Below, piece after piece: positions 38,156 to 47,969 of a stretch of 64,000 nucleotides of DNA. The first letter of the stretch is position 1. Every line of letters starts with the position of its first letter. The stretch is from Chthoniobacteraceae bacterium (GTDB lineage Bacteria > Verrucomicrobiota > Verrucomicrobiia > Chthoniobacterales > Chthoniobacteraceae). Made by a program: the position numbers and the translations under genes. The stretch spans positions 124,001-188,000 of the forward strand of contig JAQGOL010000025.1 in assembly GCA_028293625.1 (NCBI GenBank), in the 5' to 3' direction. The notes under the pieces are model-generated. The model saw only the letters and a program-made list of their open reading frames with translations. It did no database searches and was not told the DNA's origin.

Positions 38156-40021
38156 CTATCGCCCCGGACAGGTTTCGTCAAAATCGATACACGCCGTCGC
38201 GTACGCCGCGAGTTCGACGAGCAAATTGCCGTCCACCGCTTCCAGATGCTTCCCGGATAAAGCGCGAAATTTGTCAGGCGCCATGGTTGCCTGTTCAAGA
38301 GTCTGCTCGTCCAGAATACGGACTATCGCGCCGCCGCCTTCCATCAAAATCGTGCGGCTGTCCGGGGTAAGATTAGCCATGAGAATCCGGCGTGCGCCGC
38401 ACGGCTTTATCAACGCCAACCCAGCGACACACAAAGGCTCGCTTGAGTCCATCGCGATTACCTCCGGGAACCCCGCCAGATCGAGCAACAGATGATAGGT
38501 TGGATAGACGATTGCTTCGGGCTCCTGCTCGATGATCCCAAACGGACCAGTGGTTTCAAAATAGGTGAGACTGTCGACTCCCGCCATCGGCGTCAGTCGA
38601 GCAAGACTTCCGAGAGTCCAGGCGGCGCCAAAGAGCGTTCTTTGCCGAGGATCAGCAAGCGATTGATCGATCGCGCCGGAGCCGATGGAGCGGGGTTTTA
38701 AAGTAATTGGCGAGATCACCACTTGATCACACCCAAAACCGCGCGCTGTCCGGATTGTGTCGCCCTGCGCTTCAAGATTTTCCATCAGGCTCATGTCATC
38801 GAATGCATGGCACTGGGGAGTGATCGAAAAACAAACCGGGGCGTCTCCCGACGGACGGTTGCGGTTGAGTTCCGCGAAGTTGCCATTGGTTCCGATCGCG
38901 ACCGGCGCGATCTTTCCAAGCCGGCTCCGAGCCGCCGCGAGCCAGCGATCGGGCGCGGCATTTGCGTCTACGTCAAACACGAGGCAGAGCATGATTGGGA
39001 CCGGCGATTGCAGCGCTTTTCGGGCAAACGCTTCGAGGCCGGCCTCATCTTCCACAAACAAAGCGCAGTGCAATCCGGCGCCTATCGCACCTGCTTGCAC
39101 AAGCGCCAGATCCCACTCAGCAAGCCAGCCTGACCGGCCGGGGAAAAGCTCGACTCGCAAATGGGCAAGTTGCAAGTCACGCAGCAATTGGAGGGTTCCC
39201 TTGCCGGAACTCCGGAAGTGTCTGGGAAGGCACAATCCAATGGGCGGCCTTGTTACCGGGCCTACTTCAGCGTATCGCACGGTAACGGCTTCAGAAGTCG
39301 GACCGGAAATCGGAACCAGTGGAGCTTCTACTTTCAAAAGCATGCGCTGATGAACCTCGGTACCCACGACGATCTTCACGGGAAGAGGAATCTCAAGAGG
39401 TGTGGAGTAAGTCTTGAAGGAAGCGTCGGTCCAATTGCGCTGATCCTCGGTCTCAAATATGTCGCCTTCAAATCCCAACTCCGCCGCAAGATCTGGCGCC
39501 GGATTCCATCGCATCCCTGACACTTGCCTGAATGGCTGGTGCGGGGCGATCGAATCGGGAAAGGTGGATTCCTCCCAGGAACCGTCCGCTTTGAGGATTC
39601 CGCACGGTTTGCCAGCGTATTGAACGCTTGAATGCAGAACACAAAGCCCGATCCGGTTCCTGTAAAACTCGGAACCAGCCCGGCCATCAAACGAAAATTC
39701 CAGATCGCCACCCCGGCCGCGGATCATTCCGTTCCATGTAAAATGCGCTTTCCGATCAATGCATTCCGCAATGAAAGAGAGTTCAAATTCATCAGGCGCG
39801 GTGTAAAGTGAGACGTCGGAAATAATGGGGAGCACCGTATTCCAATTTTCGTCCCGGACCGCTCCATAGATTGCCATGAGAATGCCGCGGTTGCCCGATT
39901 GCACCCGGCGCAGGAACCCGGTCGCCGGATCAAACAATGCCTGAAGCCGGGTGGTTTGAAGAAGAATGAACGGTTCTGGAGTCTCGGTGCGTTTTGAAGC
40001 GGCGCGCATGGATCCATGCAT
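38156..40021 (-). CDS. Putative D-apionate lactonase-like protein (ApnL family)
   Basis: 621 aa without a signal peptide, so probably cytoplasmic. The diagnostic stretch is FETEDQRNWTDASFKTYSTP, followed later by NGNFAELNRNRPSGDAPVCF, QCHAFDDMSLMENLEAQGDT and RTLFGAAWTLGSLARL. As I recall them, these phrases occur in the ApnL family, whose members open D-apionolactone in bacterial apiose catabolism; I could not verify this by search. The N-terminal ~230 residues are beta-rich and the remainder looks like a TIM-barrel-type fold. The ATG at 40021 directly follows AAGGGG; a second ATG at 40009 gives better spacing. It lies between the sensor kinase gene and the apiosidase-like gene on the same strand. 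An uncharacterised lactonase or glycosidase-like function remains possible. Confidence 0.55.
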   Translation of the reverse strand: MHGSMRAASKRTETPEPFILLQTTRLQALFDPATGFLRRVQSGNRGILMAIYGAVRDENWNTVLPIISDVSLYTAPDEFELSFIAECIDRKAHFTWNGMIRGRGGDLEFSFDGRAGSEFYRNRIGLCVLHSSVQYAGKPCGILKADGSWEESTFPDSIAPHQPFRQVSGMRWNPAPDLAAELGFEGDIFETEDQRNWTDASFKTYSTPLEIPLPVKIVVGTEVHQRMLLKVEAPLVPISGPTSEAVTVRYAEVGPVTRPPIGLCLPRHFRSSGKGTLQLLRDLQLAHLRVELFPGRSGWLAEWDLALVQAGAIGAGLHCALFVEDEAGLEAFARKALQSPVPIMLCLVFDVDANAAPDRWLAAARSRLGKIAPVAIGTNGNFAELNRNRPSGDAPVCFSITPQCHAFDDMSLMENLEAQGDTIRTARGFGCDQVVISPITLKPRSIGSGAIDQSLADPRQRTLFGAAWTLGSLARLTPMAGVDSLTYFETTGPFGIIEQEPEAIVYPTYHLLLDLAGFPEVIAMDSSEPLCVAGLALIKPCGARRILMANLTPDSRTILMEGGGAIVRILDEQTLEQATMAPDKFRALSGKHLEAVDGNLLVELAAYATACIDFDETCPGR

Positions 40022-40108
40022 CCCCTTTTTTCAACGAGCGCAAGACTCGAATGCGAGCGGGAGACGCTCCAGCGCATGCTCAAGCAACGAAACAGAGCCG
40101 GGACGCGT

Positions 40109-43100
40109 TTAATCGCGTTGAGCGTGAATGGCTTGCCTTAACGTTTTAAGAAGGCTCTCCGCACTGTAAGGCTTGGAAAGAAAGAATTGCGCGCCAAGCT
40201 GATCGGCAATGGCACCCTGGCCGGCGGCGGAGAGTCCGCTTGCGGCGATAATTGGGAGATCAGGGTTCATCTGAAGCAAAGCTCGTATAGTAGCCGCACC
40301 ATCCATTCCGGGCATCATCATATCGGAAATTACAACGGCAATTTCCTCCGGGCGGCTTGCATAGATCGCCAGCGCATCCTCACCATCGCTGGCAACTAAA
40401 ACGCGATAGCCAAATGTTTCCAGCACTTCCTGTGTCACTTCGCGGATTGATGCCTCGTCGTCGACTACCAGGATTAATTCATCATTACCGTGGGCCGCCA
40501 CGGCTTCAATGACGGGCGCCGTATCTTCAGGCCGCTCGATTTGCGCCGGAAGATAAACCTCAAATACCGAGCCGGAACCTACCTCAGTTTGTACGTTAAT
40601 AAATCCGCCGTGACTCTTGACGATAGCCAGTGAGGTGGAGAGTCCAAGCCCCGTGCCCTTGCCCAGTTCCTTGGTCGTATAGAAGGGGTCGAAAATTCTT
40701 TCCAACACGTCACTCTGCATCCCCATCCCGTTATCTTCGACCCGTATGACGATATAAGAGCATGGTTTCGCGTCAGCGTGCAACAGCGCAAAGGCCGCAT
40801 CGGCCTCGAAGTTTCTAAGCACCACCTTAAGCATGCCTCCCTCCGGCATCGCATCGCGGGCGTTCATGCAAAGATTAAGAAGCACCTGGTGAAGCTGCGT
40901 GGGATCGCCGCGAAGCGACCATAGGTCACTTGGAATAACCGTTCGGATCCGGATATATTTCAGGAACGTTTCATTGACGATCTTTTCGATGTCGTCAACG
41001 AGGCTTTTGACGTCAATTTCCAGCCGCTTTCCCTCGACGCCCCGCGCAAATGTCAGCAACTGCCGCAACATATCCGCCCCGCGTTCCGCGCTCAAATCTA
41101 TCGTGGAAAGAATGCCCAAACGCATTTCATCCCGCTCGGTCATCTTAAGCAGCCCGATCCCCATCATGATCGGCGCAAGGACGTTATTTAAATCATGCGC
41201 GATTCCGCCGGCCAGCGTGCCGATACTTTCCATGCGCTGTGCACGAAGGAACTGATGCTCAAGTTCCTTTTTTTCGGTGATGTCGGTGTTGATGGAAAGA
41301 ATTTCACTCGGTTCGCCATCGTGATTGCGCACCAGCGTCCAGCGTCCTTCAACAATCAAGCTGCGTCCGCATTTGCTGGTCTGTTTTAGTTCCCCAAACC
41401 ATTCGCCGGTCTGCTCGACGTGAATACATGCCTCCTTAAACGCGTCGCCGTCCTGATAAAGCCGCTCTACCCCTTCAAGCGCGAAGGCCTCCTTTGCAGT
41501 CCATCCATAAAGTCGCTCCGCGCTCTTATTCCAGTAAGTAATTCGGTGATCAAGTCTGCGAACCAGGATGGCGTCCTGGGCTTTATCCAACAATGCCGCT
41601 TGTTCCCTTACCTTCGCATCCGCCTGCTGACGCTGGATAACGGCACCCAGGGATTCCACCAAAATCTGAAGGTTGCTCACATCGCGCTTTGTAAATGCGT
41701 AAGGCCGTTCGGAAAGCACCTTCAGCACCCCAATGACCTGTTCGTTTGCCCTCAACGGCGCAACAACCATGGACCGGGCTTTTACCTTCCGGCAGGCAGC
41801 GCGATCCACGCGGTCATCCAGCTCCGAATCTTCGCAGATCAACACTTTCCCGTTACGGGCCACTTCGCCGGACAAACTCCCCTCGCGCTTCAAACGCAAT
41901 CCAATCTCCCTCTCCGCCAGGCCCGCGGTGGCCCGGTATACCATCTCATGACCCTCGATCAGCTCCACCACGCCGCCGTCTGCGTCAGTAAGTGTGCGCG
42001 CCCGCTCTGCAATCAGATCCATCACTGCTTGCAAGCCAAGACTGGCCGAGGCGATTTCCTGTTGAACCTGCACAATGCCCGCCTGCACTTCCGATGCACG
42101 CTGCGCTTCCTCCTCTGCTGATTTGCGGCCGCTGATGTCCTCGGTGACCGCGATTAGCTTCATTGGTTTTCCCGCCGCCGTGCGCACGATTGAAACACTG
42201 GCGCGAACCCAGAAAGCCGTGCCATCCTTTTTCAGGCATCGTTGCTCAAGAATGAAATGATCCGCGTCCCCGGAAAGCAGCCGTTCAATGGAGACAATAT
42301 TCTGAGCGCGCTCAATCGGGTGCGTCAGTGAGGTGAAATCCATTTCCTGAAGTTCACCTACCGAGTAACCGACCATCGCGCAGTAAGCCGGGTTGGCGTT
42401 GATGAAGCGGCCGGCTGGCGCTATGACAACAATCCCTGTCGCGGCGCCCGCGAACATCAGCCGAAAGCGTTCCTCGTTTGCGCGCAATTCGCTTTCTACT
42501 TCAAGCCGGTGGGAAACCTCGTCATGTAACTCTCGCGTGCGCTTCCGAACCTGCCGGCGAATCTGAACATTCCAAATACTGGCCAATGCGGCAAGGATCA
42601 ACCCCGCGGCGCCGGCCCCGACTGTCCATCGAACCAAGCCGAGGTCGTGCGCTGGATGCGGATCGTAAGCAAAATCCTCGGTCGGGATAAACGGCGGCGC
42701 CATTCCCAGGGCGGCAAACGTCGAAGCGATCTGCTGCCAGCGGCCAATGTTCATATGGCCTATCTCCACCACGTCAGGCAGGATCAGGGGGCGCATCTCC
42801 ACCGCTTCACGCATAAGCGTCTCGCGGGTCACGTTCCGCGCAGTCACACCGCGCATCCTTAAAATCAGCTCGGAAACCCACTCGGGGTGGTTAAGGGCAT
42901 AATCCCAGCCTTTCAGACTGGCGCGCAAAAATGCCGCCACGCGCTTTGGATGCTCCGCGATTTCCTGCTCGGTGGTAAATAACGTATCGCCATAAAAATC
43001 GACGCCATAGTCGACGCTGCGAATCATTGCCGGTTCAATGCCGCGTATTCGAAGCTGTGCGGGTTCAACCGTCGAGTAAGCGGAAATGGCGTCCACTTTT

Positions 43101-43666
43101 CCTTCTATTAAATCATTCAGGTCCCATGAATGGGGCACGATCTGCACGCGGTCCGGAGCGATGCCTTCCCGGATCATTACCGCCCTCAGCTGGGCAGCTC
43201 CCTGGTCATCTGCCATCATCACTTTTGTTCCGATCAGGTCGGCCGGGGTGCGGATATTGCGATCCTGCCGGCTCATGATGATATAAGGAGAATGCTGAAA
43301 TATGGCGGCGCATGCCACGAGTGGTTTCCCATTCATTCTCGCCAAAAGGACATCAGAATCGCCTACTCCAAATTGCGCGTTTCCGTTAAGCACGGCTGGA
43401 ATTGGCGATCGTCCCACCCCCCCTTCCAGGAGGCTGACCTCGAGGCCTTCATCCGTGTAATAACCTTTTGCCTGGGCTGCATAGTAGCCAGCAAACTGAA
43501 ACTGATGATGCCACTTGAGCTGAAGAGTGACCCGGTCAAGCGGGGCTGCCGAGGCGTCGGAACTCAATCCCACCAACAGCGGGAGTAACAGCCCGGCGGC
43601 AATGTCAAAAGCCAGCCGAGGCCAGCCGTGAAAAAATTCGCGAATGGCGGGGCGGGTACACTCCAT
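40109..43666 (-). CDS. Hybrid sensor histidine kinase with NMT1/THI5-like periplasmic domain, PAS-GAF-PAS and receiver
   Basis: 1185 aa, inner membrane. After a signal or anchor helix (AGLLLPLLVGLSSDASA), residues ~45-320 form an NMT1/THI5-like solute-binding domain (LQLKWHHQFQFAGYYAAQAK). A membrane helix follows (~342-362), then PAS (~399-515), GAF (~525-680), PAS (~692-805), HisKA (~808; GGIAHDLNNVLAPI with the phospho-histidine), HATPase (~922-1040; NLCMNARDA, GLGLSTSL) and a C-terminal receiver (~1065-1180; VVDDEAS, with DMMMPGMDG holding the phospho-acceptor Asp). The architecture fits direct sensing of a small periplasmic ligand. No separate response regulator or phosphotransfer gene is adjacent, so the output is unclear. 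Same orientation as the apiose-type genes, 87 bases upstream of them. Confidence 0.9.
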   Translation of the reverse strand: MECTRPAIREFFHGWPRLAFDIAAGLLLPLLVGLSSDASAAPLDRVTLQLKWHHQFQFAGYYAAQAKGYYTDEGLEVSLLEGGVGRSPIPAVLNGNAQFGVGDSDVLLARMNGKPLVACAAIFQHSPYIIMSRQDRNIRTPADLIGTKVMMADDQGAAQLRAVMIREGIAPDRVQIVPHSWDLNDLIEGKVDAISAYSTVEPAQLRIRGIEPAMIRSVDYGVDFYGDTLFTTEQEIAEHPKRVAAFLRASLKGWDYALNHPEWVSELILRMRGVTARNVTRETLMREAVEMRPLILPDVVEIGHMNIGRWQQIASTFAALGMAPPFIPTEDFAYDPHPAHDLGLVRWTVGAGAAGLILAALASIWNVQIRRQVRKRTRELHDEVSHRLEVESELRANEERFRLMFAGAATGIVVIAPAGRFINANPAYCAMVGYSVGELQEMDFTSLTHPIERAQNIVSIERLLSGDADHFILEQRCLKKDGTAFWVRASVSIVRTAAGKPMKLIAVTEDISGRKSAEEEAQRASEVQAGIVQVQQEIASASLGLQAVMDLIAERARTLTDADGGVVELIEGHEMVYRATAGLAEREIGLRLKREGSLSGEVARNGKVLICEDSELDDRVDRAACRKVKARSMVVAPLRANEQVIGVLKVLSERPYAFTKRDVSNLQILVESLGAVIQRQQADAKVREQAALLDKAQDAILVRRLDHRITYWNKSAERLYGWTAKEAFALEGVERLYQDGDAFKEACIHVEQTGEWFGELKQTSKCGRSLIVEGRWTLVRNHDGEPSEILSINTDITEKKELEHQFLRAQRMESIGTLAGGIAHDLNNVLAPIMMGIGLLKMTERDEMRLGILSTIDLSAERGADMLRQLLTFARGVEGKRLEIDVKSLVDDIEKIVNETFLKYIRIRTVIPSDLWSLRGDPTQLHQVLLNLCMNARDAMPEGGMLKVVLRNFEADAAFALLHADAKPCSYIVIRVEDNGMGMQSDVLERIFDPFYTTKELGKGTGLGLSTSLAIVKSHGGFINVQTEVGSGSVFEVYLPAQIERPEDTAPVIEAVAAHGNDELILVVDDEASIREVTQEVLETFGYRVLVASDGEDALAIYASRPEEIAVVISDMMMPGMDGAATIRALLQMNPDLPIIAASGLSAAGQGAIADQLGAQFFLSKPYSAESLLKTLRQAIHAQRD

Positions 43667-43939
43667 CAGCTATTGGATATTCATCGGATTTGGCAACGAT
43701 TGCTTCGGTCAAAAGTCATGGCGCGCACCTGCTTTATCCATTTGCGCCGGTTAAGGAAACGACGAATGACGATCTCTCGGAAAAACAACGAAGATCCGGC
43801 CGCGCAGCCGGATTCACGAGATTGTCACACGAAAGCAGTCTGCGAGTAGTTTTCGCCAGCGCCATGCCACATTTGTAGCCAGCATTTCACAATTGCAGCC
43901 TTCTGTCCTCCACGTTGCTCGGCGATGAATCGCCGTGCA

Positions 43940-45829
43940 ATGAAACGCACCACAACACTTCCCTTCATCCTCGCGGCGAGCATTGCTCTGGCCGCCAATG
44001 CGCTCGCACAACTTCAAGGCCCGAGCACCGGTTCGACTCCCTACATTCTGCCCACGGCTCCCGGATACGCTACAAAAGCACTGCTGACAGTCGATAACGT
44101 CACCATCAGCGATGACACGGTGCCAAAGATCGGCGGCGGCACCTATGGACTTGATGGTCTTCCCGACGGTCTCGGAGCTTTTGACAATGGCGATGGCACG
44201 CTCACTCTGATCATGAACCATGAGTTCGGGGAGACATCGGGAATTGTCCGCAGTCATGGCTCAAAGGGAGCCTATCTTTCGAAATTTGTAATCGATAAAA
44301 ACACGCTCACAGTTACTTCCGGCGAAGATCTTATGAAACAGATCTTTGGCTGGAATACCAGCACCCAACAGTCGAATGCCTCGGCAACCACGACTGCCTT
44401 TACTCGTTTCTGCTCCAGCGACCTTGCAGCGCCCACTGCTTATTACAACGCCGCCACCAGCCTCGGTTCCACGGCCCGTATCTATCTTCACGGCGAAGAA
44501 GGCGGCGTCGGCGGGCGGGTCCAGGCCACGGTGGCAACCGGCACCTCATTCGGCAACAGCTATACTCTTGGCAGGTTCAACCTGACAACCAACGGCTCCG
44601 GGCTGACTGCGGTCGGCGCTTGGGAAAATATTGTCGCGAATCCGTTTGCTCAAGACAAGACGGTGGTCATTGGGCTCAGTGACGGCGGCACCGGGATCAT
44701 GAACAATGCGCTCTCGGTCTATGTCGGACTAAAGCAATCGACCGGCACGGAGGTGGACAAAGCCGGGTTGACCAATGGCGTTATCAAGCAGTTGCTTGTA
44801 ACCGGGATTACTACTGAAATTGCCAATAATAACTCCGCGCGCACGACAAACATTGTCAACGGTACGCGGTTTAGCCTGAGTGCCACGGCTTCCACCACCT
44901 TCTCCCGGCCGGAGGATGGCGCGTGGAATCCTTCCAACCCGAAGGAATTCTATTTCGTTACAACCGACCGTCTCGATCAGGTTTCCGATGGCATGCCGGC
45001 CGGCCAGATCGGCCAGACCCGGCTCTGGCGGCTGACTTTTGATGACATCGCCAACCCGGACGCGGGCGGCAAAATCGACCTGCTCATCAACGGGCGCACG
45101 GTCGCGGGTGAGAAGGTCAACATGTTCGACAACATCTGCGTCAATGAGAAGACCGGGCATATCCTCATACAGGAGGATGTCGGTGGCGCTGCCCACAACG
45201 GCAAGGTATGGGAATACGATCCGGCCGCCGATACCCTCACCAAGATTTTAAGACACGACAAGGCGCGTTTTGGCGACATCGGGTTTTCGGCAGCTTCGCC
45301 GTTTACCAACGACGAGGAAGGCACCGGCATCATCGATATCTCTGCGATGATGGCAGGCAGCACTCTGAATGTGGGCAACCCTCGGGAAGGCTGGTATCTT
45401 ACCTCCGATCAGGCTCACTACACCAGCGGGATCAGCACCACTCAGGTTGAAGGCGGCCAGCTCCTCGCCATTCATGACCTGGCTCCCACCAACAACGTCG
45501 TTGTAACCCGTGGCGGCTTCGTCCGGGACCGCCGGACCGGCTTCTATTCGCAGCAGGTTACCATCAGCAATCAAAATGCGGAAGCGTTGACCGGGCCCTT
45601 CTACCTGGTCCTCGATACGCTCAGCGCCAATGCCACGCTCTCAAACTCGAGCGGTGTTACCGTGAATTATCCGCCTGCCAACAGCCCCGTCGCCCTTTTC
45701 TCGGCCATCGCGCCCGGGGCAAGCCTGGCCGCGGGAGCTTCCACAACACTCACTCTGCAATTCACCAATTCGAATAATGGCGCGATCACCTATACGGCGC
45801 GCGTGCTCAATAGTGTAACGGCTCCTTAA
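43940..45829 (+). CDS. PhoX/DUF839-like secreted protein
   Basis: About 629 aa from the ATG at 43940, which begins a good signal peptide (KRTTTLPFILAASIALAANA); an ATG at 43925 is also possible. The body resembles PhoX-type (DUF839) phosphatases: LDGLPDGLGAFDNGDGTLTL with NHEFGE near the N-terminus, FSRPEDGAWNPSNPKEFYFV with TTDR in the middle, and DNICVNEKTGHILIQEDVGG. PhoX enzymes are calcium/iron-dependent alkaline phosphatases, but I cannot check all metal ligands here, so phosphatase activity is a hypothesis. A ~90-residue C-terminal Ig-like beta domain (GPFYLVLDTLSANATL) is added. No PEP-CTERM tail. The preceding 258-base gap contains only a small ATCCGGC/GCCGGAT hairpin (43794-43813). 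Confidence 0.62.
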   Translation: MKRTTTLPFILAASIALAANALAQLQGPSTGSTPYILPTAPGYATKALLTVDNVTISDDTVPKIGGGTYGLDGLPDGLGAFDNGDGTLTLIMNHEFGETSGIVRSHGSKGAYLSKFVIDKNTLTVTSGEDLMKQIFGWNTSTQQSNASATTTAFTRFCSSDLAAPTAYYNAATSLGSTARIYLHGEEGGVGGRVQATVATGTSFGNSYTLGRFNLTTNGSGLTAVGAWENIVANPFAQDKTVVIGLSDGGTGIMNNALSVYVGLKQSTGTEVDKAGLTNGVIKQLLVTGITTEIANNNSARTTNIVNGTRFSLSATASTTFSRPEDGAWNPSNPKEFYFVTTDRLDQVSDGMPAGQIGQTRLWRLTFDDIANPDAGGKIDLLINGRTVAGEKVNMFDNICVNEKTGHILIQEDVGGAAHNGKVWEYDPAADTLTKILRHDKARFGDIGFSAASPFTNDEEGTGIIDISAMMAGSTLNVGNPREGWYLTSDQAHYTSGISTTQVEGGQLLAIHDLAPTNNVVVTRGGFVRDRRTGFYSQQVTISNQNAEALTGPFYLVLDTLSANATLSNSSGVTVNYPPANSPVALFSAIAPGASLAAGASTTLTLQFTNSNNGAITYTARVLNSVTAP

Positions 45830-45860
45830 CCTCGGCTTCATTCCAACTCTCTACTTATTT

Positions 45861-46484
45861 ATGAAACTATCCATTTACACCAAGCTGGCCCTCGTCGCCG
45901 GCGTCTGCGCCTTCCTCGCCTCTCGGCTGGAAGCGGCCGTCAACTATTACCATATCTCAATCAATACAAGCTCGCTAACAAGCAATCCGGGTGCGCCCTT
46001 TTCGCTCGACTTCCAGCTTAACGGCGGCGGCCCGCTCTCAAATACAGCAACCGTGACAAACTTCGACTTCGGTGGCGGCTCAGTCGATTCAGGTGCGTTC
46101 CCTGTCACGTTCGGCCTGGCCAGTGGAAGCATTGGATCAAGCCTTAGTTTGACAGCCAATAGCTCAAGCGCCTTCAACGAACTTTATCAGGAATTTATTC
46201 CAGGAAGCGTCCTGCAGTTCGACGTTGCCATTACGAACAATGTCAATGCGCCGACGCCCGACGCATTCTCATTCTCCATCCTCGACCAGAATCTTGAGTC
46301 CATTCCTACCAATGGCCTGGGGAACAGCCTCCTGATGGTTGATGTATCCAGCCCCCTCCCGGTCGCGCAGACATTTTCGAGTCCCGCCGGAGTTGCCGCC
46401 GCCGTTCCTGAGCCCGGCACGCTTCTCTTTGGATTTGCACTCCTTGGAGCCTGTGGCGTCGCGGGCCGCCGCCGCGTCTGCTGA
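45861..46484 (+). CDS. PEP-CTERM sorting domain protein (NF038129-like)
   Basis: 207 aa. Signal peptide (LALVAGVCAFLASRLEA), then a beta-rich domain starting YYHISINTSSLTSNPGAPFS and SLDFQLNGGG, which resembles the NF038129 family of PEP-CTERM proteins. The tail is VPEPGTLLFG, a hydrophobic helix, then GRRRVC. The terminal cysteine after the basic cluster is uncommon in PEP-CTERM proteins. It is 31 bases after the PhoX-like gene and likely in the same transcript. Predicted to be processed by an exosortase encoded elsewhere; function unknown. Confidence 0.82.
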   Translation: MKLSIYTKLALVAGVCAFLASRLEAAVNYYHISINTSSLTSNPGAPFSLDFQLNGGGPLSNTATVTNFDFGGGSVDSGAFPVTFGLASGSIGSSLSLTANSSSAFNELYQEFIPGSVLQFDVAITNNVNAPTPDAFSFSILDQNLESIPTNGLGNSLLMVDVSSPLPVAQTFSSPAGVAAAVPEPGTLLFGFALLGACGVAGRRRVC

Positions 46485-46518
46485 TTGCCCCTCAATCAAT
46501 ATCCAATCTTATTGGGCT

Positions 46519-46551
46519 GAAGCCTGCTCCCCTTCCCGGGGCGCGGGCTTC
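46519..46551 (+). terminator. Stem-loop after the PEP-CTERM gene
   Basis: GAAGCC pairs with GGCTTC, continuing inward with GC/GC and CCCC/GGGG around a short loop. The stem is strong but lacks an immediate T-run, so it may be an intrinsic terminator of low efficiency or an attenuator between this gene and the next. Confidence 0.5.
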
Positions 46552-46603
46552 TTGCCGCCTAAGTCACTCGCGTTTTTCCAGCGCCCTCAACCTCTTTTCC
46601 AGC

Positions 46604-47869
46604 ATGATTAATACTGAACACTTTGACCTGCGCCTGCCGCGCGGCCTTGCACTCCATTTGCTTGCCTGCACTTCGCTTTTTTGCGGCGCGAGCGCGCTTG
46701 CGCAATCCAACAATTACGAGCAGACAATCCTTGTCGCCAACCGCGCGGAATACAGGCCCGTGGCGTTTGTCGATCAATACCTCGTCAACCCATGGGGAAT
46801 CGCGCTCCGGCCTCCCGGAGCAGGCGGCCATATCTGGGTTAGCAACGCGAAGACGGCCACCACATCGCTGTATATAGGCGACGCCCATGGCGTACCACTC
46901 CATCAGGACGGACTCAAAGTCCTGCGGGTGGATGGGCCGCTTGTTTCCTACGAAGACGGTGTCTCAAATGTCACCGGTCAGGTTTATAACGCCGCCAGCG
47001 ATTTGCCGGGCCAGCTCATTGAGTTTCCTGTAACCGGCCCGGCCACGAACTTTTCCGGCCCCGTTCCGACGCCTTTAAAGCCCTCATCCGGTGCAGCCAA
47101 GTTTGTTTTTGTCACCACTGACGGCACGATCAATGCCTGGCGTGCCAATACTGCCGAGAGCATGGAGAGCGCGGTCATTGTAAAGGACTTCTCGGAGAAA
47201 GGCGCGGATCGTTCCCATTCGCTTCCCTTTCTTCCCGCCTACACAGGGGTAGCCATGACTACTTCGGCGTTTACCAAGAAAGACACGGGCGGCAATCGCC
47301 TTTATGTCACCGACTTCCAGAATAACCGTATCCAGGTTTTCGATAATAACTGGAAAGAGATTACAGCGCAGGTTCAGTTCCAACGGCCCGCCGGTATGGC
47401 GGAGAACTTAAGCCCTTACAATATCCAGTGCATTGGAGACAAACTCTTTGTCGTCTTCGCGGTGGTTGACACGATCGCGGAAGAGCCCGCCACTGACGTT
47501 CCGGACGAAGGGGCCGGCCATGTGGTGGTTTACAATCACGATGGTCAGATTCTCCAGGAACTCCACGACTCAGGCGTGCTTAATTCGCCGTGGGGAATCG
47601 CCATCGCGCCGCCGGACTTTGGCGCCATGAGCAGCAAGCTGCTGATTGCCAACTTTGGCGATGGGACAATCGCCGCCTTTGAACCGGCCACGGGAGATTT
47701 TGTTGATTTTCTCCGCGACCATTGTGGAAACCCAATCAGTATTGAGGGTATTTGGGGACTCGCTTTCGGAAATGGAGTCAGCCTTGGTGATGCAAACTCT
47801 CTCTATTTCACCGCGGGTCCGGAGGGCGAACAAGACGGCATCTTCGGCCGCCTGAATGCCGGAGAATAA
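46604..47869 (+). CDS. TIGR03118 family secreted propeller-like protein
   Basis: 421 aa with a signal peptide (LLACTSLFCGASALAQS). The body resembles the TIGR03118 family: VDQYLVNPWGIALRPPG and IWVSNAKTATTSLY at the start, VFVTTDGTINAW, YTGVAM, then NRLYVTDFQNNRIQVFDNNW and the closing SPWGIAIAPPDFG and LLIANFGDGTIAAF. These are NHL/SMP30-like blades forming a beta-propeller. Family members often occur in PEP-CTERM organisms but have no known activity. Here the sorting tail is absent (end GRLNAGE). It follows the PEP-CTERM gene after a stem-loop and may share its promoter. Confidence 0.78.
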   Translation: MINTEHFDLRLPRGLALHLLACTSLFCGASALAQSNNYEQTILVANRAEYRPVAFVDQYLVNPWGIALRPPGAGGHIWVSNAKTATTSLYIGDAHGVPLHQDGLKVLRVDGPLVSYEDGVSNVTGQVYNAASDLPGQLIEFPVTGPATNFSGPVPTPLKPSSGAAKFVFVTTDGTINAWRANTAESMESAVIVKDFSEKGADRSHSLPFLPAYTGVAMTTSAFTKKDTGGNRLYVTDFQNNRIQVFDNNWKEITAQVQFQRPAGMAENLSPYNIQCIGDKLFVVFAVVDTIAEEPATDVPDEGAGHVVVYNHDGQILQELHDSGVLNSPWGIAIAPPDFGAMSSKLLIANFGDGTIAAFEPATGDFVDFLRDHCGNPISIEGIWGLAFGNGVSLGDANSLYFTAGPEGEQDGIFGRLNAGE

Positions 47870-47969
47870 AAGAGCGGCGAAGCTGTGCCTTAAAGCAGAC
47901 TTGCCCGGATCGGGTATGCTGCTCGTTGGATATACCGTCCGGAAGCAGCTCACCCTGAAAGCGCGCTCC

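Noticed and set aside
43794-43813. ATCCGGC/GCCGGAT hairpin as a terminator
   Set aside because: No T-run on either side and it lies between divergent genes, where no terminator is expected.
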